Shown in pieces: positions 42,890-51,748 of a stretch of DNA of 64,000 bases; the stretch's first letter is position 1; each line of letters opens with the position of its first letter. The DNA is taken from positions 57,907 through 121,906 of the forward strand of contig CAZICY010000002.1 of assembly GCA_964537955.1 (NCBI GenBank). Direction: 5' to 3'. The position numbers and the translations under genes are program-made. This DNA is from Mxb001 sp964537955. GTDB taxonomy: Bacteria > Actinomycetota > Actinomycetes > S36-B12. The notes beneath the pieces are model-generated. The model was not told the origin of the DNA. It saw only the letters and a list, made by a program, of their open reading frames with translations, and did not search any database.

Positions 42890-42947
42890 GAATGCGACCG
42901 TCCTTGAGGGTCCCGGGGGCCACGAAGAGCCGGTAACGGGCCCATTC
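42890..42947 (+). repeat. 58-bp palindromic repeat, copy 2
   Basis: Begins with the same GAATGCGACCGT as copy 1 and ends ACGGGCCCATTC (10 of 12 bases as in copy 1), with TCCCGGG near the centre. It starts 21 bases after the stop of the DUF559-type reading frame. Bases 42948-43024 downstream hold nothing recognisable. Confidence 0.8.
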
Positions 42948-43024
42948 GACCCGCGTCGCCACAGAAGGGGCGCAGCGGGGAACGGGCCGTCGACCGCGGG
43001 GTTACTTGGCAGGCCAGGGGAGTG

Positions 43025-43882
43025 TCAGGCCTGGGCGAGCGTGCCCAGGTAGAGCTCGATGACCTTGGGATCGTTGGCGAGCTGGCGCCCGGTGCCGGTG
43101 TACGCGTTCTTGCCCTGGTCCAGGACGTAGCCCCGGTCGACGATCTGCAGGCATCGTGCGGCGTTCTGCTCCACGATGACGACGGTGACGCCCGCGGCGT
43201 TGATGCCCTTGACGTTGACGAACACCTCGTCCTGCAGCGCGGGGGAGAGGCCAGCGCTCGGCTCGTCCAGGAGCAGCACGCTGGGATCCATCATGAGGGC
43301 GCGGCCCATGGCCACCATCTGGCGCTCGCCGCCCGACAGCGACCCCGCGCGCTGCTTGCGGCGGTCGGCCATCGTCGGGAAGATCGAGACCACACGCTCG
43401 AACTGGGCCTCGAAGAGCTTGGGGTTCTGGTAGCAGCCGACCTGGAAGTTCTCCTCGATGGTGAGCGAGGGGAAGACGTTGTTGGTCTGCGGGACGAATC
43501 CCACGCCCTCCTTGACGAGCGCGTCGGCCCGCAGGTTGGTGATGTCGCGTCCGCGCAGCGTCACCCGGCCGGAATGCACCCGCACCAGGCCGAACATCGC
43601 CTTGAGCAGCGTCGACTTGCCGGCTCCGTTGGGACCGATGATGCCGACGAGCTCGCCCTCCTTGGCGGTGAGGGAGCAGCCGTTGAGGATGTTGACTCCG
43701 GGGAAGTAGCCGGCCGTGATGTCATCGGCGTGCAGGACGTACTTCTCCTCGCCCGACACGATGCCGCCCGGCTCACTGAGCTGCTCGGCGTTGAGGTCGA
43801 TCTCCTGCTCGAAGACGGGGAGCTCGCTGGGGTCGTTCTCCTCGCCCGGCTGGATCCCGGCCCTGGGGTCGAAGCCGCTCAT
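43025..43882 (-). CDS. livF: Branched-chain amino acid ABC transporter ATPase LivF
   Basis: A 285-residue ABC ATPase. After a 45-residue acidic N-terminal extension come Walker A GPNGAGKSTLL, the Q-loop in FVPQTNNVFP, signature LSGGERQ, Walker B LLLDEPSAGL and the EQNAARCL segment typical of LivF. ATG 43882 overlaps the livG stop (ATGA). It is the last gene of livHMGF. The N-terminal extension is longer than in most LivF proteins; an internal start is possible but none has a better ribosome binding site. Confidence 0.93.
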   Translation of the reverse strand: MSGFDPRAGIQPGEENDPSELPVFEQEIDLNAEQLSEPGGIVSGEEKYVLHADDITAGYFPGVNILNGCSLTAKEGELVGIIGPNGAGKSTLLKAMFGLVRVHSGRVTLRGRDITNLRADALVKEGVGFVPQTNNVFPSLTIEENFQVGCYQNPKLFEAQFERVVSIFPTMADRRKQRAGSLSGGERQMVAMGRALMMDPSVLLLDEPSAGLSPALQDEVFVNVKGINAAGVTVVIVEQNAARCLQIVDRGYVLDQGKNAYTGTGRQLANDPKVIELYLGTLAQA

Positions 43883-44763
43883 GATGACGTCCCCTCCGTG
43901 AGCGACTCGCCGCTCGCCGTGAGCTGCTGGTCGTGGTGAGCCCCGAGGTAGGCATCGATGACGCGCTGGTCCCGCATGACGGTGTCGGGCCGGCCCTCGG
44001 CGATGATCTTGCCCTGGGCCATGACGACGACCCAGTCGCTGACATCGCGCACCATGTCCATGTCGTGCTCGACGAAGACCACGGTGGTGCCTTCCTCGCG
44101 GATGTCCCGGATGTGATCCAGGAGGCTCTGCTTCAGGGCCGGGTTGACGCCCGCCATGGGCTCGTCGAGCATCACCAGTTCGGGCTCGAGCATGAGCGCG
44201 CGCGCCATCTCGAGCAGCTTGCGCTGGCCTCCGGAGAGTGACCCGGCGAAGTCCTGTGCCTTGGGAGCGAGGTTGAAGCGCTCGAGGAGCACCATGGCAC
44301 GCTCCTTGTTCTTCTTCTCCTGCGCGTTCCAGGTGAAGGGCAGGATCGAGGCGACCATGCTCTCGCCGGTCTGGCCGCCGGCGCCCAGCAGCATGTTGTC
44401 CAGCACCGTGAGGCGGGACAGGCTCTTGGTCAGCTGGAAGGTGCGGACCATGCCCTTGCGCGCGAGGCGGTGCGGGGGAGTGTTGGTGATCGTCGTTCCT
44501 GCGAAGGTCCACGTGCCGGAGTTCGCCTTGTCGAAGCCGCTCAGGACATTGAAGAACGTCGACTTGCCGGCGCCATTGGGCCCGATCAGCGCCGTGATCG
44601 CACCCTTTTGAATCTCGACATGATCGACGTCGACCGCCACGAGTCCACCGAAGTGTCGGTTGACCCCGTCGGCGACGAGGAGCGGCTCGGGCTTGGGCGC
44701 GCCAGGCTCGGGCGTCACGCCCGCGAGCGCGGAGACGGCCTGTGTCGCGATTTCACCGGGCAT
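43879..44763 (-). CDS. livG: Branched-chain amino acid ABC transporter ATPase LivG
   Basis: A 294-residue ABC ATPase with Walker A GPNGAGKSTFF, the LivG-type VRTFQLTKSL Q-loop block, signature LSGGQRKLLE, Walker B MLDEPMAGVNP and H-loop VEHDMDMV. It pairs with LivF to drive the LivHM permease. The ATG at 44763 lies within the last bases of livM (11-base overlap). Confidence 0.95.
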   Translation of the reverse strand: MPGEIATQAVSALAGVTPEPGAPKPEPLLVADGVNRHFGGLVAVDVDHVEIQKGAITALIGPNGAGKSTFFNVLSGFDKANSGTWTFAGTTITNTPPHRLARKGMVRTFQLTKSLSRLTVLDNMLLGAGGQTGESMVASILPFTWNAQEKKNKERAMVLLERFNLAPKAQDFAGSLSGGQRKLLEMARALMLEPELVMLDEPMAGVNPALKQSLLDHIRDIREEGTTVVFVEHDMDMVRDVSDWVVVMAQGKIIAEGRPDTVMRDQRVIDAYLGAHHDQQLTASGESLTEGTSS

Positions 44764-45751
44764 CGAGGGCGATCTCCTTCTTGTCTCCGAGGATTCCCTG
44801 GGGCCTGAAGACCATGAGTGCCATGAGTCCCAAGCCGACCAGGATGAAGCGGATGGGCCCGACCTGAGTGGGCTCCATGAAGGTGATGGTGCCGTTGCTG
44901 ATGAGCAGGAGCAGGAACTGCTCGATGAAGACGAGCAGGAACCAGAAGATGATCGCGCCGACCACCGGGCCCATGACCCGCGCCGCGCCGCCCAGGATGA
45001 GGATGGTGTAGCAGAAGAAGGTGAAGGCGGGAACGAAGGAGTCCGGCTGCACGGACTGCTTGGCGATGGCCCAGAAGATGCCGCCGAGCGTGCCGAAGAT
45101 GCCGCCCAGGATGAGGGCCTGCATCTTGCGCAGGTAGGTGCTCTTGCCGAGGGAGCGCACGGCGTCCTCGTCCTCGCGGATGCCCTTGAGGACGCGTCCC
45201 CAGGGGCTGCGCATGAGCGCCCAGGTGAGGAGCAGGAGCAGGGCGATGACGATCCAGCCCACGGTGACGACCCAGGCGTCGTTGCGCGTGTAGCTCAGCG
45301 GGCCCAGGTCGAAGCGGTCCTGCTCGGGGAAGGGGTTGAGTGCGTAGAACTCCTCGCCCATCTTGCCGTTGATGCCCTGGGCACCGCCGAGGGCATCCGT
45401 GGACTTGAAGACGAGTCGGATGATCTCGCCCGCGGCGATGGTGACGATGGCGAGATAGTCGGCCCGCAATCGGAGCGTGGGCACGCCGAGGATGAGGGCG
45501 AGCAGGACCGAGAGCAGGATGCCGTAGAGGATCGCCACCCACAGGTTGGGCACGAAGACGCTGCCCTGCCACTGGACCATGAAGACGCCGATGGCGTAGG
45601 ACCCGACGGCCACGAAGGCGATCTGGCCGAAATTGAGCAGGCCGGTGTAGCCGAACTGGATGTTCAGGCCCATCGTGGCGAGCAGGTAGATGATCGCCGT
45701 GACCCCGATGGCCTGGGAGATGCTCTGAGTGAGGACGAATCCCATATCCAT
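44753..45751 (-). CDS. livM: Branched-chain amino acid ABC transporter permease LivM
   Basis: A 332-residue integral membrane permease with about nine to ten helices. Family blocks include NIQFGYTGLLNFGQIAFVAVG and LRADYLAIVTIAAGEIIRL. ATG 45751 has GGAGAGGG upstream inside the livH end; a second ATG two codons later is equally possible. One base separates it from the livH stop. Confidence 0.94.
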   Translation of the reverse strand: MDMGFVLTQSISQAIGVTAIIYLLATMGLNIQFGYTGLLNFGQIAFVAVGSYAIGVFMVQWQGSVFVPNLWVAILYGILLSVLLALILGVPTLRLRADYLAIVTIAAGEIIRLVFKSTDALGGAQGINGKMGEEFYALNPFPEQDRFDLGPLSYTRNDAWVVTVGWIVIALLLLLTWALMRSPWGRVLKGIREDEDAVRSLGKSTYLRKMQALILGGIFGTLGGIFWAIAKQSVQPDSFVPAFTFFCYTILILGGAARVMGPVVGAIIFWFLLVFIEQFLLLLISNGTITFMEPTQVGPIRFILVGLGLMALMVFRPQGILGDKKEIALDAR

Positions 45752-45752
45752 G

Positions 45753-47048
45753 TCAGCCCACCCTCTCCGGTCGACCGAGCAATCCCTGCGGTCGTATCAG
45801 CAGCAGGACGATCATGAGGAACAGCGCGGAGGCGGTCTTGAGCTCAGGGGGCACGATGAGCGTGCTCATCTGCACCGTGATGCCGACGACGAAGGAGCCC
45901 ACGATCGCTCCGCTGATCGTCCCGAGGCCACCGAGGACGACGGCGGCGAACATCGTGAGCAGGAGGAACTGACCCATGGTCCACACGACGTTCTGGGTCA
46001 TGCCGAGGAAGACACCGCCGTAGGCCGCGAGCAGGGCTCCGAGCACCCACACGACGGAGATGACGCGCTCGACGTTGACGCCGGAGGCGGACGCGAGCGC
46101 GGGGTTGTCCGACACGGCCCGGGTCGCCTTGCCGAGGCGGGAGCGCTTGAGCCACAGGACGGACGCCGCAAGGAAGACCACCGCGATGATCGACAGGTAG
46201 ATGGCCTTGGGGGTGATGAAGACCGGGCCGAGGTCGATGCCCGGCTGGCCGGCGAACTGCGCGTAGCTCTCCGGTGAGCCGCCGAAGAAGAACAGGATCG
46301 TGTAGCGCAGCGCGATGGCGAGGCCGATGCTCACGATCATGGCCGCGATCAGTCCGGTGCCCCGGCGGCGCAGCGGGCGCCACAGGACCTGGTTCTGGCC
46401 CCAGCCCCACAGGGCAGCGCTGATGATGATGCCGATCGGGGCGGCGATGAGCAGGTTGAGGCCGAGTGTCGTGTTAAGCACAAGCACCGTGAAGGCGCCG
46501 AGCGTGAGCAACTCGCCGTGCGCGAAGTTGCTCAGGCCCGTCGTGCCGAAGATGAGGCTGAGGCCCAGAGCGCCGAGCGCGATGATGAGCGACAGGATGA
46601 TGCCGTCCAGGATGAGCTGCATCACCCGCTCCCAGGTGATGCCGGCGAAGATCCCGCTGCCGCCCCCGCCTCCGGAGTCTCCGCCCTCACCGGCGGGCAC
46701 GAGCGGGAAGATCACCTTCTTGTCGCCGGACAGCACGTTGATGCTCCGCTCGGGCCCACCCCGGACCTCGAACTCGGGGGGGATCGTGGCCACATCGAGC
46801 GTGGCGACGTACGCGCCGGACGCGGGGACTTCGAGCACGGCGAACCCCTCGCCGTCGGTGGTTGCGGATCCCGTGAACCCGTCGGGACCCGTGACGTTGA
46901 TCGTTGCGCCCGCAACCGGTGCCTTGTCGGGATCTGTCACGCTCGCCCTGATCGATGGGCCCTCAGCCTGGGCCGAGCCGATGGCGACCATGGTGGCCGC
47001 GATGAAGCCCAGGAGGAGCAGGGAGAGACGGGTCAAGCCCCTGTGCAC
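45753..47048 (-). CDS. livH: LivH permease with an N-terminal exported Ig-like domain
   Basis: A 431-residue protein, about 130 residues longer than ordinary LivH. Residues 1-28 look like a signal peptide (ending SAQAEG). Residues about 30-118 form a predicted beta-sandwich of the carboxypeptidase-regulatory or Ig-like type (APVAGATINVTGPDG, TTDGEGFAVLEVPASG), followed by a Gly/Ser linker. Residues about 138-425 are a normal LivH permease (GLSLIFGTTGLSNFAHGE). The GTG at 47048 has AGGAGG upstream, and the reading frame runs unbroken from domain to permease, so the fusion is genuine at sequence level. It starts the livHMGF operon. Confidence 0.9.
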   Translation of the reverse strand: MHRGLTRLSLLLLGFIAATMVAIGSAQAEGPSIRASVTDPDKAPVAGATINVTGPDGFTGSATTDGEGFAVLEVPASGAYVATLDVATIPPEFEVRGGPERSINVLSGDKKVIFPLVPAGEGGDSGGGGGSGIFAGITWERVMQLILDGIILSLIIALGALGLSLIFGTTGLSNFAHGELLTLGAFTVLVLNTTLGLNLLIAAPIGIIISAALWGWGQNQVLWRPLRRRGTGLIAAMIVSIGLAIALRYTILFFFGGSPESYAQFAGQPGIDLGPVFITPKAIYLSIIAVVFLAASVLWLKRSRLGKATRAVSDNPALASASGVNVERVISVVWVLGALLAAYGGVFLGMTQNVVWTMGQFLLLTMFAAVVLGGLGTISGAIVGSFVVGITVQMSTLIVPPELKTASALFLMIVLLLIRPQGLLGRPERVG

Positions 47049-47099
47049 TCGGCCTCCTGACGTCGGCGGAGCCCCGACCGGGCCCCAGCGGCGATCGTG

Positions 47100-47105
47100 A
47101 GCATA
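47100..47105 (-). promoter_or_regulatory. Putative -10 element (TATGCT) for livHMGF
   Basis: Read on the minus strand, 51 bases before the livH GTG. The only good TAnnnT candidate seen in the 120-base gap between livH and the thioesterase gene. Confidence 0.4.
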
Positions 47106-47168
47106 GTCGGGTGGTGGCCGGGGGGAAGCCCATTGGGGGTTTCGAGATGAAGCAGTGACCGATGCCGG

Positions 47169-47579
47169 CTACTCGGCGTCGCGCAGAAAGCACGTGAGCC
47201 GGGCGGTGCAGACCGGCTTGCCCGCATCGTCGGTCACCACCACGTGCGACGTGACCAGCGTGCGGCCCACGACCAGGGGAGTGGCCACCGCCGTGACCCA
47301 GCCCTCGCGCGCTGAGCGGTGGTGGCTGCAGGAGAGCTCGATCCCGACGGCGAAGCGGCCCTCGCCCGCGTGGAGATTCGCCAGCACCGACCCGACGCTC
47401 TCGGCGAGGACAGCACTGGCTCCGCCGTGCAGCAGCCCGAAGGGCTGCGTGTTGCCCTCGACAGGAATGCGCGCGCTGACCCGCTCCGGAGTGGTCTCGA
47501 GCCACTCCATGCCCATGCGCTCGCCCAGGCCACCGCGATCGGCAGCTGCGATGTGGTCTCGGAGCGTGGGGTCATCCAT
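47169..47579 (-). CDS. Hotdog-fold thioesterase (PaaI/YdiI-like)
   Basis: A 136-residue single-domain hotdog protein. The GLLHGGASAVLAESVGS block is the family's catalytic helix with its HGG motif, and GIELSCSHHRSA is the second conserved strand. It probably hydrolyses an acyl-CoA or aryl-CoA; the substrate is unknown. A TAGGCT hexamer ends 6 bases before the ATG, suggesting a leaderless transcript divergent from polA. Confidence 0.9.
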   Translation of the reverse strand: MDDPTLRDHIAAADRGGLGERMGMEWLETTPERVSARIPVEGNTQPFGLLHGGASAVLAESVGSVLANLHAGEGRFAVGIELSCSHHRSAREGWVTAVATPLVVGRTLVTSHVVVTDDAGKPVCTARLTCFLRDAE

Positions 47580-47585
47580 GCGCTC

Positions 47586-47591
47586 AGCCTA
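47586..47591 (-). promoter_or_regulatory. Putative -10 element (TAGGCT), leaderless thioesterase
   Basis: Minus strand, ends 6 bases before the ATG at 47579. Divergent from the polA -10 at 47605-47610, with only 13 bases between them. Confidence 0.55.
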
Positions 47592-47604
47592 GGCCGCTCG
47601 CGCC

Positions 47605-47610
47605 TAGGAT
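47605..47610 (+). promoter_or_regulatory. Putative -10 element (TAGGAT), leaderless polA
   Basis: Ends 6 bases before the GTG start of polA. No ribosome binding site lies between. Confidence 0.55.
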
Positions 47611-47616
47611 CGCCGG

Positions 47617-50262
47617 GTGGCGACGGGTCGGCTCCTCCTGCTCGACGGGCACTCCCTTGCCTACCGCGCCTTCTACGCCCTGCCGGTCGAGAACTTCTCC
47701 ACGGTGTCGGGCCAGCCGACGAACGCCGTCTACGGCTTCACGTCCATGCTCATCAATGCGCTGCGCGATCTCGACCCGACGCATATCGCGGTCGCCTTCG
47801 ACGTGTCGCGAGCGACCTTCCGCAGCGAGGCGTTCGAGGGATACAAGGCGACGCGCACCAAGACTCCCGAGGAATTCCGAGGTCAGGTCGATCTGATTCG
47901 GGACGTGCTCACGGCCATGGGCATCCGCTATCTCGAGCGCGAGGGATTCGAAGCCGACGACCTCATTGCCACTCTCGCGACCGTGGCGGAGGGTGCGGGC
48001 ATGGAGACAGCGATCATCACCGGGGACCGGGATACGTTCCAACTCGTGTCGCCCGCGACGACCGTGCTCTACCCGCGCAAGGGCGTGTCGGACCTCGCGC
48101 GCATGACCCCGGAGGCGGTTCAGGAGAAGTACGGCCTGACTCCGGCGCAGTATCCCGACTTCGCTGCGCTGCGGGGCGATCCGAGCGACAACCTCCCCGG
48201 CATCCCGGGCGTGGGGGAGAAGACCGCGACGAAGTGGATCAGCGAGTACGGCTCACTCGCCGGCCTGGTTGATCACGTCGGGGACATTCGGGGCAAGACC
48301 GGTGACGCACTTCGCGAGGCGCTGCCTCAGGTGCTGATCAACCGGCACCTGACCGAACTCGTCCGCGACGTGCCGCTCGACGTGGCACTCGACGACCTCG
48401 AGCGTCGCGCACCGTCCCAGGAGGCGGTGCACGAGGTCTTCGATGCCCTGCAGTTCCGGGTGCTCCGGGACCGACTCTTCGAGACGCTGCCCACGGAGCA
48501 AGCGGCCCCCAGCGCGGGGCCGCGGGTCGAAGTGGAGGCCCTCGGCGCGGGCACCTGGGGTCGCTGGCTCGCCTCCGCGTCGCCGCCGGTCGCCGTGGCC
48601 GTCCGCGGCACGTGGGGGTCGGGCACGGGCCGCATCGAGGCGCTGGGCCTCGCGGGCACGGACGGATCCGCCGTCACGACAGGGGAGTGGGCGGACCTGG
48701 CTGAGCCCGACCGGGTCGCCCTCGGGTCCTGGCTTGGCGATGCGGGGTGCCCCAAGGTGCTCCACGACGCGAAGGGCCCGCTTCTCGCGCTCTGGGCCGA
48801 GGACCTGGACCTGCAGGGAGTTGTCTCGGACACCGCCCTGTCCGCCTACCTGGTGCAGCCCGGGCAGCGGGCGGGCGACCTGGCCGGCCTGTGCGAGAGA
48901 TACCTCGGGCGCACGCTTGCCGCCGGCGACGACGGCCAGCTCGCGCTGGACGACACGGACGGCGACCTGGCCGCGGAGGCTGCTGCCGTGGGCGACCTCG
49001 CCGCGGTCCTCGACGCGCAGGTGGAGTCGCGCGGCGCGCAGCGCCTCCTGCAGGACGTCGAGCTGCCGCTCGAGCGGGTCCTCGCGAGGATGGAGCGGAC
49101 CGGGATCGCGGTCGACATCGACGGCCTTCGAGCGCTCTCCGAGGAGTTCGGGGACGAGGCCAGGGCCGCGGAGGCGCAGGCGCACGGCTTCGTGGGGCGC
49201 CCCTTCAACCTCGGTTCCCCCAAGCAGTTGCAGGAGATCCTCTTCGGGGAGAGGGGACTGCCGAAGACCAAGCGCATCAAGACGGGCTACACCACGGACG
49301 CGGAGGCGCTGCAGGCGCTCTTCGCCAAGACCGAGGACCCCGTGCTGGAGTGCATCCTGCGCTGGCGCGACTGGAGCAGGCTGCGCCAGACCGTGGATGG
49401 GCTCATCCCGCTCGCCGAGCGCGACGGTCGCATCCACACGACGTTCCAGCAGACCGTGGCCGCCACGGGCCGGTTGTCGAGCACGGATCCCAACCTGCAG
49501 AACATCCCGATTCGCACGGAGGCCGGGCGGCGCATCCGGGAGTGCTTCGTCGTCGGCCCCGGCTACTCGTCGCTGCTGACCGCCGACTACAGCCAGATCG
49601 AGATGCGGATCATGGCGCACCTGTCTGCAGACGAGGGGCTCATCGACGCCTTCGCCGAGGGCGAGGACCTGCACACGACGGTTGCCGCGAGGGTCTTCGG
49701 CGTCGCCCCGGCGCACGTCGATGCCGAGATGCGCAGGCGGATCAAGGCCATGTCCTACGGTCTCGCCTACGGCCTGTCGGCATTCGGCCTCGCCCAGCAG
49801 CTCGGCATCGAGCCGGACGAGGCGCGTGTGCTCCGGGACGACTACTTCGCCCGGTTCGGTGGCGTTCAGGACTACTTGCGCGGCGTCGTCGACGAGGCGC
49901 GACAGCGGGGCTTCACGCAGACCCTGCTGGGGCGACGGCGCTATCTGCCGGACCTCGCGAGCGATAACCGGCAGCGTCGCGAGATGGCCGAGCGCATGGC
50001 GCTCAACGCGCCGATCCAGGGGTCGGCCGCCGACATCATCAAGGTGGCCATGCTCGAGGTGGACCGCCTCATCCGCGAGGGCGGCCTCGCCTCGCGGCTC
50101 CTGCTGCAGGTGCACGACGAGCTCGTGGTGGAGGTAGCGCCGGGCGAATCGGACCTTGTGCGAGACCTCGTCGTGGGTGCCATGAGCGGAGCCGTCGCCC
50201 TGAGCGTGCCGCTGGACGTCTCGGTCGGCGAGGGCCCCACTTGGGAGGCCGCGGGTCATTAG
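47617..50262 (+). CDS. polA: DNA polymerase I
   Basis: An 881-residue family A polymerase. The N-terminal 5' nuclease has LLLDGHSLAYRAF and EADDLIATLA. The middle 3'-5' exonuclease domain is degenerate: the usual D-x-E is absent (VRGTW in its place), so proofreading is unlikely. The polymerase domain has motif A (DYSQIEMRIMAHLS), O-helix KAMSYGLAYG with Tyr at residue 714 where E. coli has Phe762, and motif C (QVHDELVVEV). A Tyr here is known to reduce discrimination against dideoxynucleotides, as in mycobacterial Pol I. The GTG start directly follows a likely -10. Confidence 0.97.
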   Translation: MATGRLLLLDGHSLAYRAFYALPVENFSTVSGQPTNAVYGFTSMLINALRDLDPTHIAVAFDVSRATFRSEAFEGYKATRTKTPEEFRGQVDLIRDVLTAMGIRYLEREGFEADDLIATLATVAEGAGMETAIITGDRDTFQLVSPATTVLYPRKGVSDLARMTPEAVQEKYGLTPAQYPDFAALRGDPSDNLPGIPGVGEKTATKWISEYGSLAGLVDHVGDIRGKTGDALREALPQVLINRHLTELVRDVPLDVALDDLERRAPSQEAVHEVFDALQFRVLRDRLFETLPTEQAAPSAGPRVEVEALGAGTWGRWLASASPPVAVAVRGTWGSGTGRIEALGLAGTDGSAVTTGEWADLAEPDRVALGSWLGDAGCPKVLHDAKGPLLALWAEDLDLQGVVSDTALSAYLVQPGQRAGDLAGLCERYLGRTLAAGDDGQLALDDTDGDLAAEAAAVGDLAAVLDAQVESRGAQRLLQDVELPLERVLARMERTGIAVDIDGLRALSEEFGDEARAAEAQAHGFVGRPFNLGSPKQLQEILFGERGLPKTKRIKTGYTTDAEALQALFAKTEDPVLECILRWRDWSRLRQTVDGLIPLAERDGRIHTTFQQTVAATGRLSSTDPNLQNIPIRTEAGRRIRECFVVGPGYSSLLTADYSQIEMRIMAHLSADEGLIDAFAEGEDLHTTVAARVFGVAPAHVDAEMRRRIKAMSYGLAYGLSAFGLAQQLGIEPDEARVLRDDYFARFGGVQDYLRGVVDEARQRGFTQTLLGRRRYLPDLASDNRQRREMAERMALNAPIQGSAADIIKVAMLEVDRLIREGGLASRLLLQVHDELVVEVAPGESDLVRDLVVGAMSGAVALSVPLDVSVGEGPTWEAAGH

Positions 50263-50287
50263 CGCCCGGGATCCCCGCGCGCCGTGG

Positions 50288-50293
50288 CACACT
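50288..50293 (+). promoter_or_regulatory. Putative -10 element (CACACT), leaderless start
   Basis: A one-mismatch version of TACACT ending 6 bases before the ATG at 50300. Confidence 0.35.
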
Positions 50294-50299
50294 GCGCAG

Positions 50300-51748
50300 A
50301 TGCGCAGACTTGCCCTCGCCTTCGCGTCCGCCTCCACGCTCCTCCTCGCCGGCTGCGCCTCAGCCGCGGCAATTCCCGAGGCCCGAGACCAGTCGACGGC
50401 GGTGCCCTTCACCGGGTGCGACACGGTCGCGTGCACCGGGGAGATCAACGGCGCGGCGTACGAGATCGTCATGCCGCAGACCTGGAACGGCACGCTGCTC
50501 ATCTACTCGCACGGCTACCGCCCGGCCGAGCCCTTCCCGCCCAACTTCGACGCGGTTGTGACGACCGCGACGCCCGCTCCCGGCTGGGATTCGGGCGACA
50601 AGGCGGTCGGCGAGGCCCTGCTCGAGCGGGGCTATGCGCTCGCGGGCTCGGCGTACTCGAGCAACGGGTGGGCCGTGGAGGACGGCGTGCGCGCCGCCGG
50701 TGAGATCTACGAGTTCTTCAGCGAGCAGGTGGGCGATCCCAAGCGCGTCTACGTCTGGGGCGACTCGCTCGGCGGCCTGATCACGCAGGAGGTCGCCGAG
50801 TCAGCGGACTGGGTCGATGGCGCCGCGCCCCTGTGCGGGGTGATGGCCGGCCTGGATCCCAACATCGGCATCTCGCTTGACGCCGCATACGGCGTGCAGC
50901 AGCTGCTCTTCCCTGAGATGGAGATCGTGGGCTTCGACAGCTACGAGGACGCACTCGCGAGCTGGGAGGGTGCCGCGTCCCGCCTCATCGAGAGCGCCCG
51001 GGACCAGGACACGGATGCGATCGCCCGCATTCTCACGGTCGCGGCCATGGTGGACGCGCCCAGCCAGACGCGCACCTACGACGGCACCAGCATCGTGAGC
51101 ACGGTCTCGGGGACCATCGAGGCGCTTCTCACCGCGCTGGCGTACGGCACTGTCGGACGTCAGGAGATCGACACGCGCTACGGCGGCAGCGTCGTCGGGA
51201 ACGTGGACTCCGTCTACACCAACCGCCTGGACGAGGCTGAGCGCGAGACGATCGACGCGCTCGGCGGCGAGGGGGCGGCCGATCGCTTCGTGGCCATCCT
51301 GGAGAACGGTCCCCGCGTCGAGGCGGACCCGGCAGCGCAGGCGGCCGCGATCGAGCGCGGCGGCGATCCGTCCGGCGCCGTGCAGGTGCCGACCATCACC
51401 ATGCACACCAAGGCGGATCCGCTCGTCATCGCGCAGAACCAGACCTTCTTCAAGGATCGCTACGACGCGCAGGTCGCCGCGGGCAACGTGAGCGGAGGCC
51501 TGCTGCAGATCTACACCGTGCCCCCGCCGGAGTACTCGCAGGAGACAGGTGCGCCGTACGGTGCCGGGCACTGCAACTTCACCCTGGAATCGCGCCTGGC
51601 GGTCATCGATCTCCTGGACGAGTGGGTCCGTAACGGGGTCTACCCCGGCCCGGCAGCAGTCGAGGAGGCGATGGGGCCCCTGAGCGGCTACAGCGCCAAC
51701 TACACCCCTGGCTCCTGGCCGGACACGCTCGCGGTCGTCACGGAGTAG
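50300..51748 (+). CDS. Exported alpha/beta-hydrolase lipoprotein
   Basis: A 482-residue lipoprotein with lipobox Cys at residue 19 (LLAGC). The alpha/beta-hydrolase core shows the oxyanion/HG region LLIYSHGY, nucleophile S156 in GDSLGG, a likely Asp in HTKADPLV and His in GAGHCNF. Size and fold suggest a secreted esterase or peptidase of unknown substrate. The C-terminus overlaps the end of the convergent flippase gene by 11 bases. Confidence 0.82.
   Translation: MRRLALAFASASTLLLAGCASAAAIPEARDQSTAVPFTGCDTVACTGEINGAAYEIVMPQTWNGTLLIYSHGYRPAEPFPPNFDAVVTTATPAPGWDSGDKAVGEALLERGYALAGSAYSSNGWAVEDGVRAAGEIYEFFSEQVGDPKRVYVWGDSLGGLITQEVAESADWVDGAAPLCGVMAGLDPNIGISLDAAYGVQQLLFPEMEIVGFDSYEDALASWEGAASRLIESARDQDTDAIARILTVAAMVDAPSQTRTYDGTSIVSTVSGTIEALLTALAYGTVGRQEIDTRYGGSVVGNVDSVYTNRLDEAERETIDALGGEGAADRFVAILENGPRVEADPAAQAAAIERGGDPSGAVQVPTITMHTKADPLVIAQNQTFFKDRYDAQVAAGNVSGGLLQIYTVPPPEYSQETGAPYGAGHCNFTLESRLAVIDLLDEWVRNGVYPGPAAVEEAMGPLSGYSANYTPGSWPDTLAVVTE

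Noticed and set aside
43883..44512. Extension of livF to 495 residues
   Set aside because: It is a shifted-frame reading of livG. ATG 43882 overlaps the livG stop and starts the real protein.
48253..50502. Long minus-strand open frame (749 codons) opposite polA
   Set aside because: High-GC codon bias leaves few stops on the opposite strand. The translation is low-complexity and has no domain, while the plus strand is a complete Pol I.
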